In this document: in pieces, positions 1 to 6,414 of the stretch
Position numbering within the stretch: the first letter of the stretch is position 1
How the letters are laid out: every line of letters begins with the position of its first letter
NCBI GenBank assembly: GCA_016209665.1
Contig: JACQVT010000329.1
Location: 1-10,797, forward strand
Reading direction: 5' to 3'
From: Planctomycetota bacterium
GTDB taxonomy: Bacteria; Planctomycetota; Phycisphaerae; UBA1845; PWPN01
DNA length: 10,797 bases
Notes under the pieces: model-generated
The model's input: only the letters and a program-made list of their open reading frames with translations
Told to the model about the DNA's origin: nothing
Database searches by the model: none
Made by a program: the position numbers and the translations under genes

Positions 1-84
1 GGTGATCGGCGCGGCCATCGCGGGCAGCGCGCCTGCCAGCAGGGAAACCACGACCATCAGGCCCCAACTACTCCTCGTCGACAT
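1..84 (-). CDS. Secreted or exported protein of unknown function, N-terminal fragment
   Basis: Only the first 28 codons are inside the window; the gene continues past position 1 on the minus strand. The start is ATG at 84-82, with a Shine-Dalgarno AAAGGA (93-98) 8 nt upstream and an in-frame TAG at 88-90, so no longer N-terminus is possible. The peptide begins MSTRSSWGLMVVVSLLAGAL and continues PAMAAPIT. This is a typical Sec signal peptide: a short basic n-region, a hydrophobic core, and an AMA/AP cleavage site near residue 24. The mature protein is not visible, so its function cannot be named. The gene lies downstream of a cobalamin riboswitch and a terminator on the same strand. From what is known of such leaders, a B12 or cobalt uptake or B12-responsive envelope protein is likely, but that is inference. 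Confidence 0.72.
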   Translation of the reverse strand, partial: MSTRSSWGLMVVVSLLAGALPAMAAPIT

Positions 85-125
85 GACCTATGTCCTTTCC
101 GGCGGCCATTCCACGAGCCGCCAAC

Positions 126-161
126 AAAAAATCCCAGCGCCGCGAACGCAGCGCTGGGATT
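126..161 (-). terminator. Intrinsic terminator in the B12 riboswitch leader
   Basis: Read on the minus strand, ATCCCAGCGC pairs perfectly with GCGCTGGGAT around a 10-nt loop (141-150), and six T residues follow directly (126-131). The U-run exists only on the minus strand, so the terminator acts on minus-strand transcripts. It lies between the cobalamin aptamer (ending near 316) and the start codon at 84. It is therefore probably the expression platform: ligand binding would favour premature termination. About 155 nt separate aptamer and terminator, longer than usual. I did not identify a convincing antiterminator pairing. Confidence 0.85.
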
Positions 162-315
162 GACGGCCTGTCGAAAACGAAAACGGGATCGCATCATCGC
201 CAACCGACCGGACGACCATCCACGCAGTGGGACGACCGTTCGTTCCGTCGACACAATGGATCCCGGGCCTTGCTTCGCAGCGCCCATGCCCGGGGCGACA
301 CAACGAAAACAACAC

Positions 316-600
316 GCCTGCAGGCAGGTCTTCTGACTCACGGATGGAGGGAACGGCTCGCCTCGACGGGGCAGACGCCCGTCGGGCACGCACGGCCGTT
401 CCATCCCGGCCACGCCTTCTCATCCCGTCTTAAAGGACCAAGGCAACTCGTTGCCGTCCTCCCTTGGGGATAATGGCATTCGTGGCCGGTACATCCGATT
501 ACAGCGGCGGGTCCGCGGTGGATTTGCACCACGCTTCCCTCTTGCCTCCCGCCCGATGCCGGGCGGGAACCTGCAATCGTGCACCTATTCGGTTGTCACT
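316..600 (-). ncRNA. Cobalamin (adenosylcobalamin-type) riboswitch aptamer
   Basis: Read on the minus strand, the element contains the hallmark cobalamin riboswitch blocks in the right order. AGGGAAGCGTGGTG with AAATCCACCGCGGACCCG lies at about 509-540, followed by CCGCTGTAATCGG (about 496-508). A variable stem region comes next, and the element closes with the B12 box GTCAGAAGACCTGCCTG (321-337). A closing P1 helix can be drawn between GCAGGT (569-574) and ACCTGC (324-329). Long GC stems such as GGAACGGC with GCCGTTCC lie in the 3' half. Known members bind cobalamin and repress B12 synthesis or transport genes when ligand is bound. Here the leader feeds an intrinsic terminator and then a secreted-protein gene. 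Exact aptamer ends are approximate. Confidence 0.93.
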
Positions 601-608
601 GGGGGGGT

Positions 609-636
609 ATGTTATCACGCGATCCCGGAAATGCAA
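609..636 (-). promoter_or_regulatory. Candidate promoter for the riboswitch leader
   Basis: Minus-strand TTGCAT (631-636) and TAACAT (609-614) are separated by 16 bp and resemble sigma-70 -35 and -10 boxes. The predicted transcription start falls at about 601-603, immediately before the riboswitch aptamer, which is where the leader should begin. The assignment is by sequence resemblance only. Confidence 0.5.
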
Positions 637-667
637 GCCCCGTTTTCCGCAAATCGTCAAACTCCGG

Positions 668-673
668 TAGAAT
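668..673 (+). promoter_or_regulatory. Candidate -10 box (TAGAAT) for the HAD phosphatase gene, possibly leaderless
   Basis: TAGAAT lies six bases before the ATG at 680, so transcription would start at or next to the A of the start codon. No Shine-Dalgarno is seen in the 15 bases before the ATG. This is the signature of a leaderless transcript. The -35 region (TTTCCG near 644-649) is poor, so confidence is modest. Confidence 0.4.
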
Positions 674-679
674 CCCGTC

Positions 680-1366
680 ATGAAGCTGCTGTTGTTCGAT
701 CTGGACGGAACGATCCTGCTGACCAGTGGTGCCGGGCTGCGGGCGATGGAGCAGGCCGGCGTCACCATTTTCGGCGAACGGTTCAACCTGAAGGACATCG
801 CCACGTCGGGCGGACTCGACCCCCTGATCTACGCCGAAGCCGCCGCCCGCGCCGGCATCGACGACGCCCACGTGCGGCACGACGATTTCCGCAATGCGTA
901 CCTCCGGCAAATGGAGGTCAACCTCGCCGCCGCCCCCGAACTGGTTTTCCTGCTGCCGGGCATCGGCCCGCTGCTGAACGACCTCCACCGGCGCCCCGAT
1001 GTGGCGCTCGGCCTGGTGACCGGCAACTACGGCCCCGGCGCCGACATCAAACTCCGCGCGGTCGGCGTCGATCCGGCCTGGTTTCCCGTTCGAGCGTTCG
1101 GGGACGAAGCGCCTGACCGGTCCGGCATGGTCCGCCTGGCCATCGAGCGTCACCGCCGGCTGAACCACCACGAAATCCCGTCCCACGACGTGATCGTCAT
1201 CGGCGACACGCCGCACGACGTCGCGTGCGCCCACGCCAACGGCGGCCGCTGCTTCGCCGTCGCCACCGGCAAGTTCAGCGCCGACGAATTGCGACGGGCA
1301 GGCGCCGATCTGGTCGTCCCGGACCTGGCCGACCCGCAGCCGCTCTACGACTTCATCGCACGATAG
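680..1366 (+). CDS. HAD-superfamily phosphatase (phosphoglycolate-phosphatase-like)
   Basis: A 228-residue cytosolic hydrolase of the haloacid dehalogenase superfamily, Gph-like (COG0546 type). Motif I is FDLDGT (nucleophile D7, acid/base D9). The helical cap spans roughly residues 15-85. Motif II is LVTGN (T114). Motif IV is VIGDTPHDV (D176, D180), which binds Mg. The usual motif III lysine is not obvious; R147 in the segment APDRSGMVRLAIER occupies about the right place, as in several Gph relatives that use Arg. Members hydrolyse small phosphomonoesters; the substrate here cannot be told from sequence. The start ATG gives motif I at its normal distance from the N-terminus. The gene lies 29 bp upstream of the secreted lyase-like gene on the same strand and diverges from the riboswitch leader. 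No B12-related link is visible. Confidence 0.85.
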   Translation: MKLLLFDLDGTILLTSGAGLRAMEQAGVTIFGERFNLKDIATSGGLDPLIYAEAAARAGIDDAHVRHDDFRNAYLRQMEVNLAAAPELVFLLPGIGPLLNDLHRRPDVALGLVTGNYGPGADIKLRAVGVDPAWFPVRAFGDEAPDRSGMVRLAIERHRRLNHHEIPSHDVIVIGDTPHDVACAHANGGRCFAVATGKFSADELRRAGADLVVPDLADPQPLYDFIAR

Positions 1367-1395
1367 ACACCGCTCATGAACCGAGGGAGGTACCC

Positions 1396-3483
1396 GTGAC
1401 TGCATCCCGCCATCGCATCGCCGCGGTTGTGTTTGTCCTGTCGACGGGCATCGCAGCCGTCGCAGGACAATCCGCATCGGCGCCCGCCGGTCAGCCCATG
1501 ACGGTCGATCAACTGGATTCATCCCGGCTCGATCTGTCGCGCCCGCGGATGTTCATCACGCCGGATGAGATCAGCCGGGCGAAGTCCCGAGCAGCCGCCG
1601 ACCCGCGGGACCGCGCCATCCGCGACCGCCTCGCCGCCGAGGCCGACAAGCATCTGGCCCTGCCGATCGAGCGGATCGACGAATCCTGGTGGCAGACCAC
1701 CAAGGACAAGCGCTGGGAGGAGACGTATCCCGAGGTGTACCTCAACACCGGTGTGATTCCGGGCCGATACGCCCGGGCCGCGGCCGGCCTGGCCCTGGCC
1801 TGGCGCCAGACCGACGATGCCCGATACGCCGACCGGGCCGTCGCCCTGCTGATGAACCTCGCCCCCTACTCGTTCGCGCCGGAGCATTACGACGTGGGCA
1901 TGAACTACAGCGTCTGGTCGATCGACGTCCTGCGGGCCTATGACCTGCTCGGCGGCCGGCTGGACGCCCAGCAGCGCGGTCGGCTCGACGCCTTCATGAC
2001 CCGCCTGGCCGCCGCAGTTGCCAAAAACGACGCCTACTGGATCGCCAACAACATCGGCGGGGGCATCAACAATCATCTCGCCTGGCACAAGATGATGCTC
2101 GGCCTGTTGGGCCTGTTCTACGATCGGCCGGACCTGGTCGACCACTGCCTGAACGGCCCGCGGGGGCTGGTGCCGCTGCTGGCTGACGGCCTGGTCGACG
2201 ACGGCCTGTGGTGCGAATCGAGCCTCGTCTATCAGTTCGCGGCCATCGCCCCCATGCTGCTGCTGGCTGACTGTCAGCATCGGATGAACCGCCACCCCGG
2301 CCTGCACGAGATCACCGCCGCCAACGGACGCACGCTCAAGCAGTCGTTCGACGCGATGTTCAACGTCCTGGCGCCCGACGGCATGATCCCACCCATCGGG
2401 GACGCCTACGGCAGCCGAACGCCGCTGTGGAAGGTGTCGAGCTACGAGTACGGCTGGAACCTGTGGGGCGACCCACGCTATGCCTGGCTGATCCGCCGGA
2501 ACCCGGAGCCGTCCTCGTACCTGCTGACCACCGCGCTGGCGCCGGCCGACGCGCCGGCCCCGCCGATCGGGTCGATCCTGCTGCCCGAGCACGGCTACGC
2601 GTTCCTGCGTTCGCACCGCGACGGTGAATACTGGGGCAACCGCGAGGCCCGCTGCGCGATGCTGACGTATGACCGCAGCGGCGTGCACGCCAACGCCGAC
2701 AAGCTCAGCCTGATGCTGTTCGGCCTGAACCGGATGCTCGTCTCGGACGTCGAGGGCAAGGCCACCGTCCCGCACGCGTTCAGCAGCCAGATCCAGCGCG
2801 AACTCAACCGCGGCGGGCTCAGCCAGAACACGGTGATGATCGACGGCGCCGACCAGCGCTGCGGGTCGGAGATGCTCGACCTGGTCGAGTTCCGCGACCT
2901 GCCCGACGAGAAGCGTGTCACCGCCGCCGACGGGCGAGGCCTGCTGTACCCCGGCGTGCGGCAGATGCGGACCATCGCCATGACGCCGGACTACGTGCTC
3001 GACGTGTTCCAGGTCGACTGCGGCCAGCAGACCCGCCAGATCGACTGGATCGTGCACGTCATGGATGAACGCGCGACCGCCCCGCCCGAGCGGAACCCGC
3101 TGGTGGCGATGGCCGAGCCGTTCGAGCTGCCGCCAACCGGCGCGTACCGCTGGCTGTGGCATCCGCGGAGCGTGGTGCCCGATGGGCCCATCGCGATGGA
3201 GTGGTTCGACGGCCAGGACCGCCTCGCCCTGCATATGCCGAACCCGGACTTCGAGCGTGTCATCTTCTGCGGCTACCCGGCCGACGATCAGCCCGGCTCC
3301 CGCAACGTGCCCATGATGATCGTCCGGGCCCAGGCCCCGCGGGCGACATTCGTGGCCGTCTGGCTCGTCGGCGACCGGGTAAGCCACGTCGACCTGAACG
3401 CTCTGCCAGACCACGACGGCAGGCTGCGTTACGCGATCACTGCCGCCGGCAGGCCGAGGCAGCATCTGGTGCCCGGATTCTGA
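1396..3483 (+). CDS. Secreted heparinase II/III-like (alginate-lyase-like) polysaccharide lyase
   Basis: A 695-residue exported protein. The start is GTG at 1396, preceded by GAGGGAGG with 5 nt spacing. Residues 1-23 form a signal peptide (basic RHR, hydrophobic core, AVA/GQ cleavage). An N-terminal alpha-helical toroid covers about 45-370 and opens with SRPRMFITPDEI, a phrase typical of heparinase II/III and alginate lyase relatives. NNHLAWH (225-231) fits the Asn/His active-site segment of such lyases. The C-terminal beta-sandwich domain holds HANADKLSLMLFG (431-443) and SQNTVMIDG (476-484), the counterparts of the family's HxHxDxLS and HNTV blocks. These enzymes cleave uronate-containing polysaccharides by beta-elimination in the periplasm. 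The substrate is unknown, and changes in conserved blocks (S before QNTV) leave some doubt about activity. No SusD, sulfatase or other polysaccharide-utilisation gene is nearby. Confidence 0.72.
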   Translation: MTASRHRIAAVVFVLSTGIAAVAGQSASAPAGQPMTVDQLDSSRLDLSRPRMFITPDEISRAKSRAAADPRDRAIRDRLAAEADKHLALPIERIDESWWQTTKDKRWEETYPEVYLNTGVIPGRYARAAAGLALAWRQTDDARYADRAVALLMNLAPYSFAPEHYDVGMNYSVWSIDVLRAYDLLGGRLDAQQRGRLDAFMTRLAAAVAKNDAYWIANNIGGGINNHLAWHKMMLGLLGLFYDRPDLVDHCLNGPRGLVPLLADGLVDDGLWCESSLVYQFAAIAPMLLLADCQHRMNRHPGLHEITAANGRTLKQSFDAMFNVLAPDGMIPPIGDAYGSRTPLWKVSSYEYGWNLWGDPRYAWLIRRNPEPSSYLLTTALAPADAPAPPIGSILLPEHGYAFLRSHRDGEYWGNREARCAMLTYDRSGVHANADKLSLMLFGLNRMLVSDVEGKATVPHAFSSQIQRELNRGGLSQNTVMIDGADQRCGSEMLDLVEFRDLPDEKRVTAADGRGLLYPGVRQMRTIAMTPDYVLDVFQVDCGQQTRQIDWIVHVMDERATAPPERNPLVAMAEPFELPPTGAYRWLWHPRSVVPDGPIAMEWFDGQDRLALHMPNPDFERVIFCGYPADDQPGSRNVPMMIVRAQAPRATFVAVWLVGDRVSHVDLNALPDHDGRLRYAITAAGRPRQHLVPGF

Positions 3484-3503
3484 CGCGGCGACCGGTGTGG
3501 ACT

Positions 3504-3530
3504 GGAGCCGCCGACCGGGCGGGGCTCCTT
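3504..3530 (+). terminator. Weak terminator-like hairpin after the lyase gene
   Basis: GGAGCC (3504-3509) pairs with GGCTCC (3523-3528) around a GC-rich interior. It is followed only by TTG, so the U-run is poor. It lies 20 bp after the lyase stop codon. It may end transcription weakly or be a chance GC hairpin. Confidence 0.25.
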
Positions 3531-3556
3531 GCCTCGCGTCGCCGGTCACATACAAT
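3529..3556 (+). promoter_or_regulatory. Candidate promoter for the lpxA-like gene
   Basis: TTGCCT (3529-3534) and TACAAT (3551-3556) are 16 bp apart, a fair sigma-70-type match. Transcription would start near 3563, about 44 nt before the ATG at 3607. The -10 box lies inside a perfect inverted repeat, annotated separately. Confidence 0.5.
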
Positions 3557-3563
3557 GACCGGC
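3541..3563. repeat. Perfect inverted repeat over the lpxA -10 box, candidate operator
   Basis: GCCGGTCA (3541-3548), a 7-bp centre CATACAA, and TGACCGGC (3556-3563) form a perfect 8-bp-arm palindrome. The candidate -10 TACAAT is in its centre. A dimeric regulator bound here would block RNA polymerase. It could instead form a hairpin in read-through RNA from the upstream gene. The regulator is unknown. Confidence 0.5.
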
Positions 3564-3606
3564 CGACGCCGAGGCGGCGCTGGCTGCCTTGGGGAAGGAA
3601 TCCACC

Positions 3607-4452
3607 ATGGCCATTCATCCGTCCGCCGTCATCGATCGCCAGGCGGAGGTTGACCAGACGGCCGAGATCGGTCCCTACGTGGTCATCGAAGGCCCCGTGC
3701 GGATCGGAGCGAACACCTCCGTCCGTTCGCACGCCTATCTCAGCGGCTGGACCACCATCGGCGAGGCGTGCGAGATCCACCCGTTCGCCGTCGTCGGCCA
3801 TTTCCCGCAGGACTTCCACCACACCGGCGAGCGAAGCTATTGCAGGGTGGGCGACCGCGTCGTGATCCGCGAGGGGGTGACCGTCCACCGCGGAACGCAG
3901 CCGGGGTCGTCGACCATCATAGGCGACGAGTGTTTCCTGATGGCCTACTGCCACGTCGGTCACAACTGCGTGCTCAGCCGCGGCGTTAAGGTGTACAACC
4001 TCGCCCAGATCGCCGGCCACGTTGAGATCGGCGACAACGCCATCCTCAGCGCGGCCTCCCTGGTCCACCAGTTCGTGCGAATCGGCAAGCTGGCGTTCGT
4101 CGCCGCCGCCGCCCGCATCACGATGGACGTGCCGCCTTTCCTGATGGCATTCGGCGAGTCCACGGTCGTCCAGCACAACATCGTCGGGATGCGCCGGGCG
4201 GGTTATGACGAGGTCGCCCTCCACGAGATCCGGCACGCCTTCCGCATCCTCTATCGATCGGGGAAGACGTTCCGCAAGGCCGTCGAGGAGTTGGCGGCCA
4301 CGGTCAAGACGCCTGCCGGTGAGGACCTCGCGGCGTTCCTGGTGGCCCCGACACTGCGGGGAATCTGTGCGGCGGGTCGGAGCCATCGAGAGCGTCTGTC
4401 TCGGGACAGCGCCCGATCCCACGACACAGACATCAGGACCTGGGAGCCGTGA
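3607..4452 (+). CDS. lpxA: LpxA-like acyl-ACP--UDP-N-acetylglucosamine O-acyltransferase
   Basis: A 281-residue left-handed beta-helix acyltransferase. Residues 1-180 show hexapeptide repeats (such as IGPYVVI and IGDNAIL). LpxA marks are PQDF (67-70), VIREGVTVHRGT (86-97), AYCHVGHNC with the catalytic-His position at H119, AGHVEIGDNAI (136-146), HQFVRIG (154-160) and DVPPF (174-178). The C-terminal helical part begins at NIVGMRRAGY (191-200). LpxA transfers a 3-hydroxyacyl chain to UDP-GlcNAc, the first step of lipid A synthesis in the cytosol. The ATG at 3607 follows AAGGAA with 6 nt spacing; an in-frame TTG at 3589 is less likely. The segment MAFGESTVVQHN departs from the usual Gly-Asn pattern, and the last 30 residues are Arg/Ser-rich and unlike the family. 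It stands alone, without lpxB, lpxD or fabZ beside it, so a divergent paralogue with another sugar substrate is possible. Confidence 0.82.
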   Translation: MAIHPSAVIDRQAEVDQTAEIGPYVVIEGPVRIGANTSVRSHAYLSGWTTIGEACEIHPFAVVGHFPQDFHHTGERSYCRVGDRVVIREGVTVHRGTQPGSSTIIGDECFLMAYCHVGHNCVLSRGVKVYNLAQIAGHVEIGDNAILSAASLVHQFVRIGKLAFVAAAARITMDVPPFLMAFGESTVVQHNIVGMRRAGYDEVALHEIRHAFRILYRSGKTFRKAVEELAATVKTPAGEDLAAFLVAPTLRGICAAGRSHRERLSRDSARSHDTDIRTWEP

Positions 4453-4474
4453 ACCGCGTTTTAGGACGTAACTC

Positions 4475-4510
4475 TTTATGATACAGCATCTTATATTTAA
4501 GCATGATAAA
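4475..4510. repeat. AT-rich imperfect inverted repeat upstream of the isc promoter
   Basis: TTTATGAT (4475-4482) and ATGATAAA (4503-4510) are inverted copies with one mismatch, and an AT-rich stretch including TTATATTTAA lies between them. This is the most AT-rich DNA in the window and sits directly before the first IscR-like operator. It could be an UP element or a further regulator site. No protein can be named. Confidence 0.3.
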
Positions 4511-4530
4511 TAGTACCGGACAGGTGCTAT
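4510..4530. promoter_or_regulatory. Candidate IscR operator 1 (distal)
   Basis: Inverted repeat ATAGTACC-N5-GGTGCTAT, with 7 of 8 positions symmetric. The right arm is identical to that of operator 2, and the two centres are 32 bp apart, about three helical turns. It lies upstream of the iscR -35 box. Rrf2-family regulators bind such palindromes, and the adjacent gene encodes one, so IscR is the obvious candidate binder. Confidence 0.7.
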
Positions 4531-4536
4531 ATCGGC

Positions 4537-4565
4537 TTGAAATCGCACCGCGTCGGTGCTATATT
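4537..4565 (+). promoter_or_regulatory. Promoter of the isc operon
   Basis: TTGAAA (4537-4542) and TATATT (4560-4565) are separated by exactly 17 bp, the best sigma-70 match in the window. Transcription would begin near 4572, giving a leader of about 36 nt before the iscR ATG at 4608. Operator 2 fills the spacer and reaches into both boxes, predicting repression by bound IscR. Confidence 0.75.
4542..4562. promoter_or_regulatory. Candidate IscR operator 2 (between -35 and -10)
   Basis: Inverted repeat ATCGCACC-N5-GGTGCTAT, with 7 of 8 positions symmetric and a right arm identical to operator 1. It occupies the promoter spacer and overlaps the first bases of the -10 box. Binding here would exclude RNA polymerase, which fits negative autoregulation of the isc operon. 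Confidence 0.75.
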
Positions 4566-4607
4566 CACTGCGGACATTGGTAACTCGTTTGAGGATAACG
4601 TACGGGA

Positions 4608-5153
4608 ATGTTGGCCTTCACGCGGAAAACCGATTACGCCCTGATCGCGCTGACGCACATGGCCCAGCACCCCAATGAATGCAACAGCGCGCGGGAGATT
4701 GCCGGCCGTTATGGGGTGCCCCTGCCCCTGCTGATGAACATTCTCAAGCTGATGACGCAGCAGGGCCTGGCCCAATCGGTCCGCGGTCCGCGAGGCGGTT
4801 ACCGGCTGGCCGCCCCGCCGGAGAAGATCAACCTGAACGACATCATCGAGGCCATCGAGGGCCCTGTCCAACTGGTGCAGTGTGTGGACTGGTACGAGAA
4901 CAAAAGCCGCGGAAAACTGAAGACGGGCTGCGACCTGATGGCCGCCTGTCCGGTACGGCCCACGATCTCGAGGGTTCACGATCGTTTGGTCGAGTTTTTG
5001 GCCACCGTGACCCTGGCTGACGTGGTCGACAACCAACGGCCCGGACGCGACCAGCGCCCCGGGGCCGATGGCGCGGCCGAACCCATACCCGCGAGGAATT
5101 GTTCCTCCGTTTCGGGAGAGTGCAGTTGTGAAGCCATCCATCTACCTGGATAA
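4608..5153 (+). CDS. iscR: IscR, Rrf2-family iron-sulfur cluster regulator
   Basis: A 181-residue Rrf2-family transcription factor and first gene of the isc operon. The N-terminal winged helix (residues 2-68) has the recognition region [18 protein letters not shown] and the wing RGPRGGYRL. Cluster-ligand cysteines are C92, C108 and C114, with H124 nearby. In Escherichia coli IscR the ligands are C92, C98, C104 and H107, so here about ten extra residues lie between the first two cysteines. Position 43, Glu in E. coli and important for site discrimination, is Met. A C-terminal tail after about residue 140 is Pro/Arg-rich and ends with three more cysteines (C165, C172, C174). The 2Fe-2S form probably represses this operon through the two upstream palindromes. 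The start has only a weak or distant Shine-Dalgarno (GAGG at 4591). The 3' end overlaps the iscS start by 26 bp. Confidence 0.93.
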   Translation: MLAFTRKTDYALIALTHMAQHPNECNSAREIAGRYGVPLPLLMNILKLMTQQGLAQSVRGPRGGYRLAAPPEKINLNDIIEAIEGPVQLVQCVDWYENKSRGKLKTGCDLMAACPVRPTISRVHDRLVEFLATVTLADVVDNQRPGRDQRPGADGAAEPIPARNCSSVSGECSCEAIHLPG

Positions 5154-6342
5154 CAACGCGACAACGCCGGTCGATCCACGGGTGCTCGAGGCGATGCTGC
5201 CGTACTACCGCGAGAAGTTCGGCAACGCCGCCAGCCGGAACCACCGTTACGGCTGGGAGGCGGAGGACGCGGTCGAGAACGCCCGCGAACAGGCGGCGGC
5301 CGTGATCAACGCCTCGTCCAAGGAGATCATCTGGACCAGCGGGGCCACGGAGAGCAACAACATCGCCATCAAGGGCACGGCCCACATGTACGCCGACAAG
5401 GGCCGGCACATCATCACGCAGGTGACCGAGCACAAGGCGGTCATCGACCCCTGCAAGTACCTCGAGCAGCAGGGCTACGAGGTCACGTTCCTGAAGGTCG
5501 ACAAGAAGGGCCGCATCGACCTGGACGAGCTTCGCCGGGTGATGCGGGACGACACCATCCTGGTGTCGACCATGTTCGCCAACAACGAGATCGGCACGAT
5601 CCAGTCGATCGGCGAGGTCGGCGCGCTGTGCAAGAATCGCGGCGTGATCTTCCACACCGACGCGACGCAGGCGTTCGGGAAGGTGCCGGTCGACGTGGAG
5701 GCGAGGGGGATCGACCTGCTGAGCGCGTCGGGGCACAAAATCTACGGCCCCAAGGGCGTGGGGCTGCTGTACGTCCGTCGCAAGAAGCCTCGCGTCCGCT
5801 GCGAGGCGGTGCTGCACGGCGGCGGGCACGAGCGCGGGATGCGGTCGGGCACGCTGAACGTGCCGGGGATCGTCGGCTTCGGGGCGGCCGCAGAGCTGTG
5901 CCGGCTCGAGAGGGAGCAGGAGACCCCGCGCCTGACCAAGCTGCGCGACCGGCTGTGGAACGGGATCGGCGAGAAGCTCGACGAGATCTACCGCAACGGC
6001 GACCCCGAGCGGGCGTTGCCGGGCACGTTGAACGTCAGCTTCGCATTCGTCGAGGGCGAGTCGCTGATGATGGGGTTCAGCAACATCGCGGTCAGCAGCG
6101 GGTCGGCGTGCACCAGTGCGTCACTGGAGCCCAGCTACGTGCTCAAGTCGCTGGGCGTGGGCGAGGAACTGGCCCACAGCTCGATCCGGTTCAGTCTGGG
6201 CCGGTTCAACACCGCCGCCGAGATCGAGCAGACGATCGACCAGGTCACGGAGACGGTGCAGAAGCTGCGGGACATGAGCCCGCTGGCGGAGATGGCGGCC
6301 GAGGGCATCGACCTGAGTACCGTGGAGTGGGCGCACCACTGA
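5128..6342 (+). CDS. iscS: IscS cysteine desulfurase (class I)
   Basis: A 404-residue PLP enzyme, the same length as E. coli IscS. It removes sulfur from L-cysteine as a persulfide and passes it to IscU. Visible features are [15 protein letters not shown] (5-19), TSGATESNN (70-78), H102 stacking on [13 protein letters not shown] (176-185), the PLP lysine K204 in [10 protein letters not shown], and the active-site loop with catalytic C328 in [17 protein letters not shown]. The C-terminus ([10 protein letters not shown], then [12 protein letters not shown]) matches the IscU-docking tail of true IscS. GTG at 5128 is chosen because GGGAGAG lies 7 nt upstream and the N-terminus then matches the family. 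An in-frame ATG at 5068 would add 20 unconserved residues inside iscR. Overlap with iscR suggests translational coupling. Confidence 0.96.
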   Translation: MKPSIYLDNNATTPVDPRVLEAMLPYYREKFGNAASRNHRYGWEAEDAVENAREQAAAVINASSKEIIWTSGATESNNIAIKGTAHMYADKGRHIITQVTEHKAVIDPCKYLEQQGYEVTFLKVDKKGRIDLDELRRVMRDDTILVSTMFANNEIGTIQSIGEVGALCKNRGVIFHTDATQAFGKVPVDVEARGIDLLSASGHKIYGPKGVGLLYVRRKKPRVRCEAVLHGGGHERGMRSGTLNVPGIVGFGAAAELCRLEREQETPRLTKLRDRLWNGIGEKLDEIYRNGDPERALPGTLNVSFAFVEGESLMMGFSNIAVSSGSACTSASLEPSYVLKSLGVGEELAHSSIRFSLGRFNTAAEIEQTIDQVTETVQKLRDMSPLAEMAAEGIDLSTVEWAHH

Positions 6343-6373
6343 GCGCCCACCTGGACGAAGAGTTGACGGGAGC

Positions 6374-6393
6374 CCCCGTGACACGCGACGGGG
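6374..6393 (+). other. Small hairpin in the iscS-iscU gap
   Basis: CCCCGT (6374-6379) and ACGGGG (6388-6393) form a 6-bp stem with an 8-nt loop, 21 nt before the iscU start. There is no U-run, so it is not a terminator. It could stabilise or mark processing of the downstream message, or be incidental in GC-rich DNA. Confidence 0.3.
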
Positions 6394-6414
6394 TTAAGCG
6401 TGGGAGATCATGCG

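Noticed and set aside
57..473. Several open frames of 60-130 codons on both strands in the left leader region
   Set aside because: They lie over the cobalamin riboswitch and terminator, which fully explain the sequence, and have no plausible ribosome sites or motifs.
1519..4548. Very long open frame on the minus strand (about 1,009 codons)
   Set aside because: It is antisense to the lyase and lpxA genes, which have clear family motifs. It results from the GC-skewed codon positions of those genes and shows no domain of its own.
5068..5127. Upstream ATG for iscS at 5068
   Set aside because: It would add 20 residues not found in IscS. The GTG at 5128 has a good Shine-Dalgarno and restores the normal 404-residue length.
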